Position numbers and translations under genes: made by a program. This document shows, piece by piece, positions 13,301 to 27,007 of a stretch of 64,000 bases of DNA (the stretch's first letter is position 1; each line of letters starts with the position of its first letter). The stretch lies in the NCBI GenBank assembly GCA_033807695.1, contig CM066311.1, positions 2,170,001 to 2,234,000 of the forward strand, given 5' to 3'. The notes beneath the pieces are model-generated. The model did not search any database and was not told the origin of the DNA. It saw only the letters and a list, made by a program, of their open reading frames with translations. The stretch comes from Daedaleopsis sinensis (lineage: Eukaryota > Basidiomycota > Agaricomycetes > Polyporales > Polyporaceae).

Positions 13301-16300
13301 GAACTGGAACCCACCGCGCCCTCTCCGTCTGCGTCCTGCCCTGCTGAGTCTTCCGCACGACAGAAGACAGAAGACGGAAGACGGAAGACAGAAGACAGAA
13401 GACGGAAGACAGGACACCAGGGGGCGACCGGCGCCCGGAGCTTACTTGTTCCCCGGACACGCTTCGCGCCCGCACCAGCAGGGCCAAGAACTTAGAAGGC
13501 CCGTGCCAGCCCGTGCCCCCAACTCCCGAGTGAGTGCTGGAGCTCGGAGTCCCAGAGGCACGAACACATGCACGAACACACGCACGCACGGACGCACGAA
13601 CACACGCACGAACGCACGCACGCATGCAGTCCCATGGCCACTGGCAGCCTGAGCGCGGCGCACACCCGAACCTAGACGACGCCTCCGAACACGAAGGCGA
13701 ACACGAAGGCGAAGGCGAACACGAAGGTCTGACAGCGAACGGCGCGGAAGGTGTAGGATGCGAGGATGCGCAGGGCGGCCATGTGCATGTACGTATAGGC
13801 GTGGGTGCGCCCCCGTCCACCCACTCGCATCCAGCGCACGTCCGCGTCCGCTACGCCGTCGAGCCGCCGGGTCCTCGCGGCGCGGGGACCAGCGGTACCT
13901 CCGACACCCGCCGCCGCCGCCACCGCCGCCGCGCCCGAGGACCCAGGACCCAGGAGGACGGCGCGTCGTGTCCCCCGTAGCCAGCCCGGCGGCTCGCGCG
14001 TAGGGATCGAGGGGTGGGGCACGATGGCGGGCGATGGCCAGCCAGTGTAGGCTGTAGGCTGTGGGCTGTGGGCTGTGGCTGAGAGATGGGAGTGCAGAGG
14101 GACTTTTGGGACGCGGGAGAAGGCGGCGGCGCCGTCCAGAACTCTGAGCGTGATGGCAGTGACAGAACCATAAACGTACCGTGTTGCCGGGGCCTTTCGC
14201 GGGGGCTCGTGCTGCGGACATGCAATAGCTCCGGCTGTGATTGTGATCTGGTCGCTATTAGTGCTAACGTTGTGCGGGTGGACCACGGGAGAAGTTGTAG
14301 GGACGCCCAATCGATTTGACCGTGGCGTGCCGTGAGCTGATATCTTCGTGTAAATTTGGCGCGAGCCTGCGAATTGTCACTGTAGAACACGCTGTGTTGG
14401 ACGGACGAAACAAGAGTCGCTGCCTTCTCGAACGAAGTTTATGAAAGATTTACTGGTCTGTTCAAGTTCTCCTCACCATGCGCATATATAGCCAGAAGCC
14501 ATTTAGTCGCCAATGAACGTTTGAACTTGTACATATCATACGCCAGCGGCCAACCTAGAAAGTGATATCGATGCATCACCAATCTACCACGGCGTTTTGG
14601 GGTCAGATCGCCCACTGGCAGCCGCTTGCTTCCAAGCACAGTTCAGCACGAGCGCCGGTAGCCAGCAGAGAGGCAGACGATGTGACTCACGCACCAAGGA
14701 AGCACGGGTGGGGCAGACGGAGAACTTGTCATGGTATTGAGCGATGGGGATGTGGGCCCAGGGGGGATCGATACTACATAGCCGGGGATGGTTACTGCAA
14801 GCGCCCACTTCGCTACCATATTCGACGCACGGACGCACTTCAAGTTCTCTTCGTCCGCATCGCGACGCGTACCAGAGAGGTCGTAGGAGCAGTGCCAACG
14901 GCTATCGTCCCCAATGCTATCTTGTGCGAGTGCCAGGGCCGTGGCGAGTAGAACTCGGCTACGAGCTGGAGAGCGATCTGCGTCATGAGCAAACGACTCA
15001 GCAAGTCCGGAGGACGGTCCGACCGTCGCACTTACCCGCAGATTTGCACGAGTTTGTCTTGGGATCTGGAGAGGAGAGCGCGTCGGGGATAACAACAGAT
15101 ATCAGCGTAACCGCAGAAACATACGCACGCGGCGGGGGAACCGGTGACAGGTCACAGAACCCGTTCGCGAAATGAACTTGTGAATTTAGAAACACCAAAA
15201 GAGGCGGCGCGCCCGCGCGCCGCTGCGCGATCCAGATCTGGAAAGGCCGACGCGCTACTAGTGCGCCGGCGTCCATACGCTGCAGAGGAGGGCTCGCTGC
15301 AGGCCCGCGCGCGTTTGTCGATAGCTGATTCTAAATCTTGTCTGACATGCACAACGACGCTCGAGCAAAAAAGGGCGAGCCGAAGAGAAGCACTGGGACT
15401 GGGACTGGCCGCCTCGGGCGAACGCGCGCATGCAGCGTGCGCGCCAAATAGGCGGACCTATGAGCAGACTCGGAGTCAGCAGACGGGCCCTCCGAGCGAG
15501 TCACAGTACTGGCAGACTGCAGTAGTTGGTAATTAGCACTCGACGTTCAACGGGGTGCCGCGGCGAGCGACGCGTGGTGCATACGTACGCACGAAGCACG
15601 GAGCACGGAGCACGAAGGACAACATGAAGCTTGAAGAGCTCCCATGGGCGTCACGGTGAGCGCGACGAACTTCACTTCGGAGGGGCCTGAGCGCCGAGCC
15701 TGAGCCTGAGCTTGCCAACGGTGCATTCGCCGCGGCCGGGTCCCGTCGCTCCGACTCCGAGATCGCCAGCCTGAGGGGACATTAAAAGCGAGCGCGGGGG
15801 GGACGACGCGACGAGGACACCGCGAGCGTCGCTTCTCCGCTTGATCCCCGCCGGTTACGACATACATTAGTAGCACCTGGATCTTCGAAGTTCACCCCGC
15901 TGCTGGCTTTTCCAAATTCCAACTTCCGCGAGGGGCACTGGTACTGGTACTGGGCAGCCGCACATGCGCAGATTGGACGGACGGCCCAAGGACGGCACGG
16001 TGTCCATTCAGTATTCAGTCCGAGCTAGCCCGGGCCAGGCCACACTAGTAGTTGGGAGGACGCGCACTCTGAGGTGGGGTGTACATGTGCATGTGCATGT
16101 GAGCGTCGGACCCGGAACGGCGACAGCGACAGGTCACAGCATAGGACGAGTGCCCTTGACGCATGCGCACCGCCGTTGATTCCCGTATTCCGTGTTACGG
16201 CAGCCCCGGATATGGAGTGCTTCGCGTCGGGATTTGCAGTGGCGTGTGAGCGGGCCTGGGGATGGGATGCCAGTGTGCAACCGTGCAACCGTGCGGACCT

Positions 16301-17970
16301 GGACCTGGACCTGCGCGGGAGATGCAAGGATGCGAGGATGCAGGATGCAGGATGCAGGCACTGGCAGCGCGGCACGGCGCGGCGACTCGGGTCATTGGCT
16401 CAGGCTGCTCGTCATGTATTCACGGTGCCCGGTCGGATGGCGCGGAGAAGGCTTGCCGCGCGCGATTGTACGTACGACGAAGGCCCGTCGGAGGCGTGTG
16501 CACGGACTCTAATGCGGATGCGGGTGTAGCTTGGGCGTGGTGTGTGGGTGCGCCGCGGAGTGCTGCCGCCGCTGCTAGGGATCTGGTTCAAGTTGCCGTA
16601 AGTAGAGGAATTCGAAGCTGCTGAGAGCGCGGGGTGTCAGAGAAGGACGAGTTCGAATACCGGGAGGGCGGGACTTACGTGCCTGCATCGATTGGTTCCT
16701 CTGGCACTCTGAATCGGACACTCTGTGCATTCTTCGGGCTGGACGGCGACTATGCCGCGTGCGGTTGAATTGGATGCAAAGCCCGCACCTTCGAGTCGTA
16801 ACCGTTTGAAGTAGGGCGGTCGGACGAGGATCCCGAGCTTCCTCACTCACCAGGCTCCCTCACCCACTCGCCCACCACGCAGGCAATCCGAGTCGCAAAC
16901 GGCAGAGATCCGCACCACCTGCCTCCCTTATCCGTGCATGCACAGTCAGTCGCAGCAGCACACGCACACGCACATGTACAAGCGCGGGTGCTGCCCGGGT
17001 TGCGGATTGAGTTCATCTCCGCCCAGTGACGTTCACGTTCACGTTCAGGACGCCGGTGCACAGTGTACACGTGTACGAGATACGCATACGCATACCAGGT
17101 CGCTGTGCACTGTGCCCTGTACTGTGCAGGCATGTGTTCCAACTTCCGACTGCAATCTGCAATCTGCGCGCAGCCATATGCATGACGGTGTTGGCAACGG
17201 CGCGGGAGCAGCCTGCAGCCTGAGTTTGAGTATACGTCTACGTCTGAGTCTGAGTCTGGCAGTGGAGTCGGAGCCCGAGGCTCGAGGCCGAGGCTCGAGT
17301 GCAACACTCCGTTCTGCCGGGCTGCACTTGCAGCTCGCGGCTCGCGGCGTTTACTCCGGGCGCGCGTCCGTCCTGCCGCGTGTCCATGTCACCGGTTACT
17401 AGTCACTAGTCACTGTGTGGTCTGCGTATCCGAGTCCGAATTTCGTCACCGTGTGCCGCAGTGCATGTGTGAGTGCGAGTGCGAGTGCTTGATCGGGAAG
17501 GCCGGGATGTGCGCGCTGCGGCGGGGCAATCGTCACGGTGCATCGTGCATCGTGCATCAAGCATCGATCACTGGCAGAACGAGGACGGATAAGTAGCACA
17601 GACGGGGGCAAGGATGTGGACTCGGTGTCCTGGAGCCGCAGCGCACCCATTGAAGACGGGATTGCGATGTGTGGGCGGCCCAACGTTAACGCGGGAGGGG
17701 GGAGAGGCCCGGGGGCAAGGGGATGCTCTGACCGTGCGCGTGACTAGATGACTGCTCGCTGGCCGAGGCATAGGGCGCGCGAGATTAGTCTCCCGCGAAG
17801 GACACCGGGAGACGCCTGGGCCTGAGGTCCTGAGGTTGTGGGCGCACCCTGCCCGTGGTGGTTCTAGGCTCTAGGCCTCTGAGATTAGGAGGGGCCTATC
17901 GGGTGCGTGGCTGCGCGTTCAGTTTCTTCTCGGTCTCTGTCTCTCGGGGCGGAGGAGAGACGGAAGCGGA

Positions 17971-18018
17971 GAGGGCGAGGGCGAGGGCGAGGGCGAGGGC
18001 GAGGGCGAGGGCGAGGGC
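17971..18018 (+). repeat. GAGGGC hexamer array, 8 copies
   Basis: Eight perfect GAGGGC units on a purine-rich strand. GGG runs occur every six bases, so the array could form a G-quadruplex. Confidence 0.9.
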
Positions 18019-21000
18019 GGCCTGGGAGAGGAGGGAGCCTATCGTAGTCGAGAGCCGGGCTGGGGAAGCTCGTGTACGTAGTGATGCAACGCGTCTTGCA
18101 GCGATGCACCTTGCGCCCGGCGGTATGGAGGGCTTGCGATTCGGTTCGTCGACGGGACCGGTCCACCTGGCCCTTAGCCTGGCTACTGAGGCTGTAGTAT
18201 CTTTAGAGAGGTCGCGTAAGTACTAGTACGTTGTACGAAGGGCTTGGAGACGAGAGCGAGATCGAAGCAGAGCAGAGTGACAGAACAGAACGCGAAGCCC
18301 GCGCATTCGTTCCCTTCCGCGCGCTGGCGGCCTACTAGCCACGGCGCACGTAAACAGTCACACAGCTGGCGGCCTAGCCACGGCGCACGTAAGCAGTCAC
18401 GCAAGGTCGCGAGCAGCGCAACACGACCCGCCCAAGCTCGCCTGAAGCTATTTCGCTGTAGCACCTCGCGAACTCAAGCCATAGCTTCAGCTCGGACGGG
18501 ACGCGCGCGGAGGGCGGACGATCGCCCCGCGCGCTACCCCGTGCCCCCAATGCATGCCACCGCGGCGCGGCGCGCGGCGCGTCGTGACACCGACAATGAC
18601 GACGGCGGGGGTCATCGATATCGTGCGCGTCGAGCTACATTCGAACCTTGCAGCCGCACAGCACAACCATGCGCACCGTGACCAGGTACGCCCTGTGTGG
18701 CGGGCGCGCTTCCGGACGTCCATGTCCATGTCCGCGTCCGGGACAACTAGTCCCGCGCGCGAACGGGACGTCGAAACGTCGGAACGTCGAAACGTCAGAC
18801 GCGCCGCCGCTCCGACCGAGGCGCGAGGCGTGCACGGAGGGCAGGCGCGCCACGCGTCTGAGAAGCAGAGTCCGCGCCCCAGGACGTCTGCCGTTCGCGA
18901 CTCGTCCGTCCCGGCGGACGGGGACGGGGACGGGGACGGGGATGGGAGCGGGCCTCCACGGCGAGTCGCGACTGCCCGCCCAGCACGTCGCAGCGTACGT
19001 ACTACGTACTATAGCTAGTGGACCCGCTCAGACTCCCCCGCCGATTCAGGAAGCAGAAGTCGGGCCTGACGTCGACGTCGACGCGGACAGTGGCCCGGGG
19101 CTTCTGCTGGATGTGGAGACGGCACGGATCCGTACGCTGTACTGTATACTGCATACTGTATACAGTGCTTGGATTAGACGACTCGGAACCGGTGGCGCAG
19201 AACGTCGAACGTCGAACGTCGAACGTCGAACGACCGATTCCCGAACGACCGACAAGGACAAGCGTACCTTAGACCTTAGCCTTAGCCTTAGCCGTACCGC
19301 GACCCTGCGCCGATGAATGGCCATTGCACGCGCGTGTGTGAGGGGTGCAGCAGGAAGTTGGAACGCACGAAGCAGCGAATTCACGAGGTTCGCGCGACTC
19401 GAGTCTCGAGCACGGCGGTGGGCCCGACGCCGTGGCCGCGGGCCGCGCGCGACATATAAGTCCATTCTGGGCGACCGACTGAGGACTCCGAGCCGCCAGT
19501 CTCCAGTCTCGCGCTCGCTCTCGCGCTCGTCGGGTCGGCGGGGCGGGACGAGCCGCGGATCGACCGCCCGGGAGTCTGCTAAGTAGCGTTGGAGTGAGTA
19601 AGGATGCGTCGTGTGCGGACTAGTACTAGCACTAGCACTGGTACGCACCACCGGCGGTGTCACATAGCTACGGCAACTAACGTAGTGCGCGGAGGGCCGA
19701 GGCTAGGAGCTTCGTGCGTCGTCTGTTGGAAATTGCAAGGTTTGGTGTTTGGAGTGTGGAGACTGGAGTGACACTGCCGGCAGGCCTGCAGCTGATGCCG
19801 GCACTGCGGGGCCGCTGCTGAGACTGCCTGAGCCTGATCATGAGGGGACTCGACAGGACTCGACTCGGAACCGTGGCAGTCAACGACGATCACTGATGAG
19901 GAAGGGAATGAAGAGGACGAAGAGGACGAAGAGACCGGGCATCGGGACTCGGCAGCTGCTCGAGGTTCGAGAAGGACAGAAGGCCAGAACAGGGTCAGAA
20001 GAGAGTTGCATCGACACTGGATGACTCGGAATCATGAAGCACGCACTGCACAGCGGATGTGGGATCGATATCGGGACCGTACGCGTGCGTACAGTATACA
20101 GTACTGATAGGAGCCCCGGGCGAGGGAGGCGTGCGTTGGCAGAAGGCCCGACGGCGACGTCGACGGCAGAGAGGTGTCAAATTGCAATCACTCTTCGAAT
20201 TCGGAGTGCGCTTCGAACTTGTTCGCCCACACGGCCCGCGCTGCCGCTATATATTGTCTGTCAGTCTCCTGTCTCCTGTCTCCTGTCTCATGTGCCTTAA
20301 GGAGGCTTCAGGGACTCAGAGCTCGAGCCCGCGTGCAGGCTGCGGAGCTCGCGAGAACGAGAACGAGAACGAGGACAGACGTCAGATGCGGTCGAGAACG
20401 CAGCGCGGAGACGGGTGAAACGCGCACGCGCGCACGGAGAACGAAGAGCAGACACGCGCAGCGTGATGCATGATGCGTCGTCAGTGATGGATAACGGATC
20501 ATCATAATGGAGGAGTGGCACGCACCGTGATTCTGAATGGAGAGCGCGACTCGGACCACAGGGGCAGCCTGAGGACGGACCGGGACAGATTGTGGAACGT
20601 CTCCGTCCTCGTCCTCGTCCAGCCTCGTCCTCGTCCTCCGATCGTCCTCAGTCTGAATCGTGCTGCAGCTGCAGGTGAAGACGGCTCGCCGAGCGACAGC
20701 GGGTGCCTGCGCGGTGGTGTGCCCGGACATGGATTCTGGCGGTATCGACCCTCGTTGCGATTCGTGTCGTGATGCGCGGTCGTGTCGACTGGTCCTACAC
20801 GTTAGTGCGCTAAGCACAAGGGATTCGTGGCCGTTCTCACACTTCCAAAGCAGGACTCGCGGCAAGCGCTAGAGTTAGAGTGTGCTACTGCGGACCGTCA
20901 GCGCATATGGCAGCTCTACTCACGCTCGCCGAACTTCCTCCTCCTCCTCCTCCTCCCCACAATATGCCTCTTTCTGGTGCCCGACCGTTGATGTCCCTGA

Positions 21001-24000
21001 GCGGACCACAGAGGCTCAAGGTGACTCAACGTCGCGAGCGCGCTGCGGACCTCTTCAGGTTCAGGCATGTTCCCGTTGAATATGCTGCGGCAACCTGAGG
21101 CCCGAGTCCGAGTCCGAGTCAGGACGACCCGTCCAGGAGTCCTCCCGAGTCACACGCCCGCCCGAGTCTGGCGATCGTCGCGAAGCCATGGCCAGCCTTC
21201 CTCTTCAGCTTCAGCTTCCTCGTCGACGTTCATTCCATGGCCACTCAGGGCCGTTCGCGAAGGTGCCGGTGTACCACGCCTACCTCCACGCGTCCCTCTA
21301 CGTCCACGCTCCACGCTCCGAGCTGCACGTTCGAGTTCGAGCCCGACGCCGACTGCCCGCCGCCGCCGGTGGCAACCATCCACGCGCACGGCTGGGGCAG
21401 GGCCGCGACGTATCTGCATCCGATCGACGTGCCGTGCTTCTCCGAGTCGGTCTGGTCTTCCAGCTTCCAGGACCCCAGCCTGAGGCCTCAAGGATGTGGA
21501 GGGAGCGGTCACTACATGCGAGTCGCGACCGTCCCTGCCAGTGGGCGCAGCGATGCATGCATCGTGTGCTGCATGGGGTATACCGTATACGTGTGCTGGA
21601 TAGGGTGTGCTGCAGACGACGAGTCACGACGGAGTGCGCGCGGCGGCCAGGGCTAGAACTTGAACGTTTGAACGTTGAACGTTTGAACAGCCGTGTCCCA
21701 GTATACCGCGAGCCCGTGGTGCGGTGCGGTGCGGAATAGCACCAGAAGGGGGCAAGCATCCGCCAGACGTCGCGGTAGAACTCGAGAATGAGATTGAGAT
21801 GGGTCGATGGGGTCCGGCCCTGGCCCTGGCACCAATTGGTGGGAGCCCGAGCCTGAGGCGGGGATCGGAGATCGCGGGCGTAGGCGTGGGGACGACGGGT
21901 ACAGATGCTGGGGTCCGGCGAATTTCAAGCTATAGGGACTAGGGACTAGGGACGATTCACGAGGGAGGGTCGCGGAGTTGGCCCGCGGCCGGAAGCTTGC
22001 GTGGCCTGGACGTCGAGTATTTCGGGCGTGCGCGCGTGCGCGCAAGACGTTGGATAGCAATGTGCACGGACCTGGCCCTGGCTCTGGCTCTGGCCCTGGC
22101 TCTGGCTCTGGGTCCATATGCATGCATGTCAGCTGCACATGGTCATCGCGGCGTTATGCGTTATCCGTTCATGTGTTCATGCGTTGAACGGTTGCGCGCG
22201 GGGACAACAGTGGAGGCGCGAGGCTGCTCACTGGCAGGGACAAATGGGCTGTCAGTACATGTCACTGTCAGCACTAGTGCCACATGTCCCATTCTAGCTG
22301 CTACGTACCGGTTACCTCCAACGTCATAAGCAGCAAGATACCCGCGTGCGCATGCGTGCACTGACCATGGAAGAGGGTGGTGTCGGATTTGCAAACAAAC
22401 GCATCGCGATGATGTCATGTCCTACCACGCCCAGCGCTGTGCTGTGCTAGACTGTACTGTATACGTCGATCGCGCTCCCGCGACCCTTGAATTCAACTTG
22501 TGAATGTGAATGTGAATGTGAATGTGGAGCGGAAGCGCGCAGCCGATCGCGAGCAGAATACAGAATAGCAGCGAGCGATAGCTACAGCTATAGCTATAGT
22601 TGCCGCGAGCGCGCGCGACGAACGTGTACGTGGTATGCGAACGCCGCCATACGTGGGACGAGCAGCACAGTATCTGAGTCCGAGTCCCTGGTCTGCCCAT
22701 GCCTGCCACCAATTCCAATGCCCATGCAGGGAAGCGGAAGCCCCGGGCGCATTGGCGGTCCGTTGCAAGCGCGCGAGATGCAGATGCAGATGCAGACAAC
22801 GACGCGACGCTAACTTCCGAAGATGTCGCCCCGTGCTCGAGAGTCGAGCTCGAGTACAGAGCCAGCGCGAGGACCGTCGGATCGTCTGAGTCAGACGGCG
22901 GGCACGCAAACGCAAACGCAGACGCAGATGGACGCCCTCAGGCTCGCCCTCGCGCGACGGTGACGGTGATTGGGACTGGAGACTGGTGCTTGATGACGGT
23001 GTGACGCAAACGCAATGCACGCAATGCACGCAAACGCGAATGCAAACGCAAACGCAAATGCAAACGCAAATGCAAACGCAAACGCAGCCCACGGCCCAGT
23101 CTCGACCTCGACTGCTCGCGCGAACCCCATCCCAGCGTGACGAGGACGAGCGCGGGCGCGGGCGTGCAAGCGGTCACCGCAGCCCAGCGTGACGAGGACG
23201 AGCGTGACGAGGACGAGGAGGAGCGTGTTCTGCCGGCACTCAGGCTGGGCAGCGCACGCGACGCACGCACGCTCTCTTCGGCTGCTCGGAGATCCCAGGG
23301 TCCCGACTGCAAGGCCACGATCCCAAGTGCAATCGCAATTGCAAGGTTGAAGGGCCCGAGGCCACGATCCCCAGTGCGTGCAGAGGCAGAAGCAAAGGCT
23401 ATTTCAAGACGCCGTGGTCGCCGGCGCGGGTGCAGTGCGGGTGCGTGCGTGCGTGCACACGAGCTGCCGATCGTGACCGTAGTACGTGCGCGGTACGGTA
23501 CGTGCAGCGGGTGACCGCGTACGTACTACCGCGAGGGGCTTGCAAGACCGGTGCGCTGGTTTACGTGCGTTTAGGTGCACGGGCGACGTTGCCAGTGGTA
23601 GAGAGTCACTAGTCCCAGTCCCAGTCAGACCCCGGCTCGCGCTCAGTAGTGCTAGTGCTAGTGATAGTGCTAGTGATAAGTGATAAGTGAGCAGTGGGAA
23701 GGGCGGCGGCGGCATCTGCAGGGCGCTGGGCGCGGGGGAGTGGCATGGGCTGCAGCTGAGATTAGGTCGCGGAGGGGCGAGATCTTGCGTGGTGGAATTC
23801 GAAGGTTGCACCCTTGACTGTGAGCGAGCTCGGACGCGTGGCACGGCGATCGCGCGGGGTGATTAAGAATTCAATGGTGGACGTCTGGACACTGGCAGGC
23901 CGTGACGAAACATCGGAGTGGGCTGCCAGTGGGAGAACGGGCTTGCCAGTACTAGTGTGCTGCTGCTGCTGCTTGAAGAACGGTGAAGCTAAGTGCAGCT

Positions 24001-25232
24001 GCAGCTCGGACATTGTCGAGACAGGAGACGGGCCCGGGGGTGGCGCTGGGCAAGGTCGTCTACGTGTACGCAGCGCGTTCATGATGCGCAGAGGCAGCTC
24101 TAGATCAGCGCAGAGATGAAAAGCGTAGTCGACGCGGACGCGCAGAGTGGACTGCCCATTCCGGCCGCGGGCAGACGGCCGTTATTGCAAGGTTCAGCGC
24201 GTTCGCGTTTGGGAGGCGGACTGCCCCGCCTCGACGGCCGGGCGATCGGGCAGATAATCGCGGCCGCGGGAGCGTGTTACGTAATTGTTGCTATGGGCGC
24301 CAGCGATGTGGCGTTTGACGCGATGTTGGCAAGAACGAGCATCGGTAAACGCGAACATTTGGAGGCGCACGACGAGCCGCGGAAGATGCAGATGGTGGCG
24401 GTGGGAGAGGGACGAGTGCACGCGCACGCAGCAGGTGGGTGTGGTGGACAGGTGCGCGCTGGCGATAGGAGGGTCGGAGGGGCGGGGAAGGGGCCCGGGA
24501 ATGGTGCAGAGGGCCGGGAGGGAGATGCTTGAAAGGCGAAGGAGCTTGGGGGGATTCTCGCGGGCGATCGCAGGGGCGAGGGTGCAGAGGATGGGCGCGG
24601 TCAAGGGTGGACGGGGCAACGTTGCGGGGGGCGTGTTGTTCTGGGAGAGTTCGAGCAGACGGGAGAGCGGAGAGTTCTGAGGACGGGGCGGGGAGGGAGA
24701 CTCGGTGTGTGGGTTCCCATCGGGCGTGGATGAGTGTGGAGGACGGCTGAGAAGAGGACGGGGTCGGATGATTGGACGAATGTGGCCGGTGCGACGGAGT
24801 GTGACGGGCACGCGTGACCGGGAGACGTTCCTGGCCGGGATCTGTCGACGAGGGCAGGATCTGGCAGAGATCGTGTACGTACGGAGGAAGCGCAGCCAAA
24901 CGGGGACAAACAGTGGTGCAGCGGATCGTCTGGAGAAGGCGGCCGGATAAGGCAAGACGCTGGAGCGAGGGCTCTGGCGTCGGAGGAGGAATTAAGGAAG
25001 AAGACGAGTTTGGCGGAAGATGGCGAGGCGGATCTGAGCAAGAGGCTCGGACGGTGCGAATCGAGCGTGGCCGGCGGTCGCCCCTCGTCCGGGAATGGGT
25101 CGTCGTCCAGGAATGGGACCTCGTCCGGGCGTGGCCGCTTGGATTTATACAGAGCCGGTCTAGAAGGATATCCCCGTTCCCTGTCCTCCCCTCCTGTCGC
25201 CGTCTCGCCGTACCCTCCGCCTCCGCCCACCC

Positions 25233-27007
25233 ATGTCCGCCATTGCCGCCCACTTCCCGCCCGCCCCCGCCGACCGCCGCTACCAGGACATCGCCCACTA
25301 CGACCCCGCCACCTTCTTCCACTACGCCCAGCCGTCCCTCGAGGGCTCCTACGCGTTGACCAACTCCGCCGCCGCGTCCTACTGGGACACCCACGACCCC
25401 CCGCCCTATCAGACGTCATCCCTCCCGGCCAACTCCTACGCTTCCTCGCCGTCCTCTTCGGCCCACCCCGGCTATCCCTCCGACTACTCCCACCGCTCCC
25501 TCTCCCGGTCCACCACCTACCCCGCCGCCTCTGCTTCCGCCGCCGCCCTCTCCTCCTCCTCCCGCTCCCCCTACGCACGTGCTTACTCCTCCCTCGCCGA
25601 CGCAGCCGCCTCCCCGCCCGACGCCCCCCACCCCCGCCTCCAAAATGCCCACTGGGACAGCTCCAGCCTCTACACCATCGACCCCGCCGCCGACGCCCCC
25701 AGCCCGCCCCAGAGCTCCCTCTGCTCCACCCCCCCGATCAAGGAGGAGGACGCGGACGCGGAGAGCAGCTTCGTCATCGAGGTCTCCGTCCCCGCAGAGC
25801 AGCCCACCGCGTCCCCCATGCCCGAGGTGCCCCTCCGCGCCACCCACGCCCCCCCGAAGATGCGCAAGATGATGTACTCCTTCCGGCTCGAGAACTTCGC
25901 CATGCACGACGGCATCCGCTCCGCCGCCACCCAGCCCGGCTCCGGCGGCATCGAGGTCGGGCCCCTCAAGGAGAGCCCCGTCGAGCTCGAGTGGCAGCTC
26001 GACCTCAGCGACCCCCCGCTCGTCCCCACAGAGCCCGACCCCACCGCCTTCCGCTACGCCGCCCTCCCCAGCCCCAGCCCCGGCCCCGGTCCCAACCACC
26101 ACGGCCACGGCCACGGGCACAACCACAGCAAGCCCGCGCGCAGCCACGACTACCGCGCCCACGCCCGCGCCGCCTCGCCCCCGTCCCCCAGCAGCGGCAG
26201 CGGCGCCCGCCAGACGCGGTCCGCCGTGTCGTACCACCACGCGCACGGCAGCCCGTCCCCGTCGCTCAGCGTCGACTACTCGTCCGCGGTCGAGAACGAC
26301 GCGTGGGACACGTCGTCCGCGTACGGCTCCGTCGGCGAGGCGGCGGGCGCGAGCCCGACGTTCGCGGCGGTGATGACCCCCGCGCAGTCGCTTGGGGCGT
26401 GGGGCGTGCGCTATGCGGACGTGCAGGTCGACGCCCCAGCCCCTGCGCCCACGTCTGCCTCGGCCGCGGCGTATCGTAGGCCTGCGCCTGTGCAGAGCTC
26501 CCGTGCGTGCCTTTTCTTTTTTCTTTCCCCCCCTCTGTGCTCGTTCGGGCGTAGAATTGACGCGTATGTTGCAGTGTCCCGCGTCTCGCAGGCGCACGGC
26601 GGGTACGTCTTCGCCGGCAGCTCGAAATCCGCCGCCGCCGCCGCGTACCAGTCGCAATCTCAGTCGCATGCGCAATCTCAGTCGCAATCCCAGCACCAGT
26701 CACAATCCCAATCGCAGGCACAGGCCCAGCACCAGTCGCAGCACCAGTCGCAGTCGCAGTACGCCTCGGCCTACGACGCCGCTGGCAGGGCGGGCCGCTA
26801 CGCCTCCGACGTGTACGGCTCGTCGTCCTCCTCTTCGGCCGCGGCGGGGGGAGTGTACGGCTCCTCGTCGTCCTCGACATCGGCGGGGGGAGCGGCGGGG
26901 TCGTCGTCGTGGTACACTGCCAGTGAGTCCTTTCCGCCCGGCTGCGTATGCGGCTGCGTACGCTGCCCGATGCTGAACTGGGCTGCTTGCTATTAGGGTC
27001 GTCGTGA
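25233..27007 (+). CDS. Low-complexity Ser/Pro/Gln-rich protein, function unknown
   Basis: Three exons: 25233-26502, 26575-26922 and 26997-27007. Intron 1 (72 nt, donor GTGCGT, acceptor TTGCAG after a TTGAC branch-like site) keeps the frame. Intron 2 (74 nt, GTGAGT...TTAG) gives an Arg-Ser-Ser end and a TGA at 27005-27007. The ATG follows a pyrimidine-rich leader and a TTATACAG box about 90 bases upstream. The first half is rich in Ser, Pro, Ala and Tyr. A less biased stretch around residues 205-270 (PKMRKMMYSFRLENFAMHDG, then acidic PVELEWQLDL) is probably the folded or conserved part. The C-terminal third is Gln-Ser and Ser-rich. There is no signal peptide or membrane segment. I do not recognise the family. 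The composition would suit a disordered regulatory protein, but that is inference. Confidence 0.65.

Larger units (their letters stand above)
379..25000. other. Gene-free block of short repeats and iterated words
   Basis: About 24 kb without a supportable gene. Long open frames exist on both strands, for example 8350-9396 minus, but they encode low-complexity strings and mirror each other across strands, as expected for GC-rich repetitive DNA. The sequence is a patchwork of short tandem arrays: 2437-2470 TCCCAG, 8730-8759 GTTGGT, 13361-13412 GAAGAC/GAAGACG and 18917-18946 CGGGGAC. It also holds small palindromes (4658-4676 TGCA repeats, 7206-7230 near CGTATACG) and a few octamers repeated dozens of times. 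No transposon protein, tRNA or rRNA was seen. Confidence 0.6.

Noticed and set aside
16640..16690. GTTCGAATAC resembling a tRNA T-loop
   Set aside because: No matching acceptor, D or anticodon stems could be drawn around it.
24194..25578. Overlapping minus-strand open frames of 253-367 codons upstream of 25,233
   Set aside because: They overlap each other in different frames, have Arg/Pro/Ser low complexity and lack splice or promoter signals.
25416..26696. Long minus-strand open frame (426 codons) opposite the Ser/Pro-rich gene
   Set aside because: It is antisense to a well-supported gene, is almost pure Gly/Arg/Val low complexity, and arises from GC-rich third positions.
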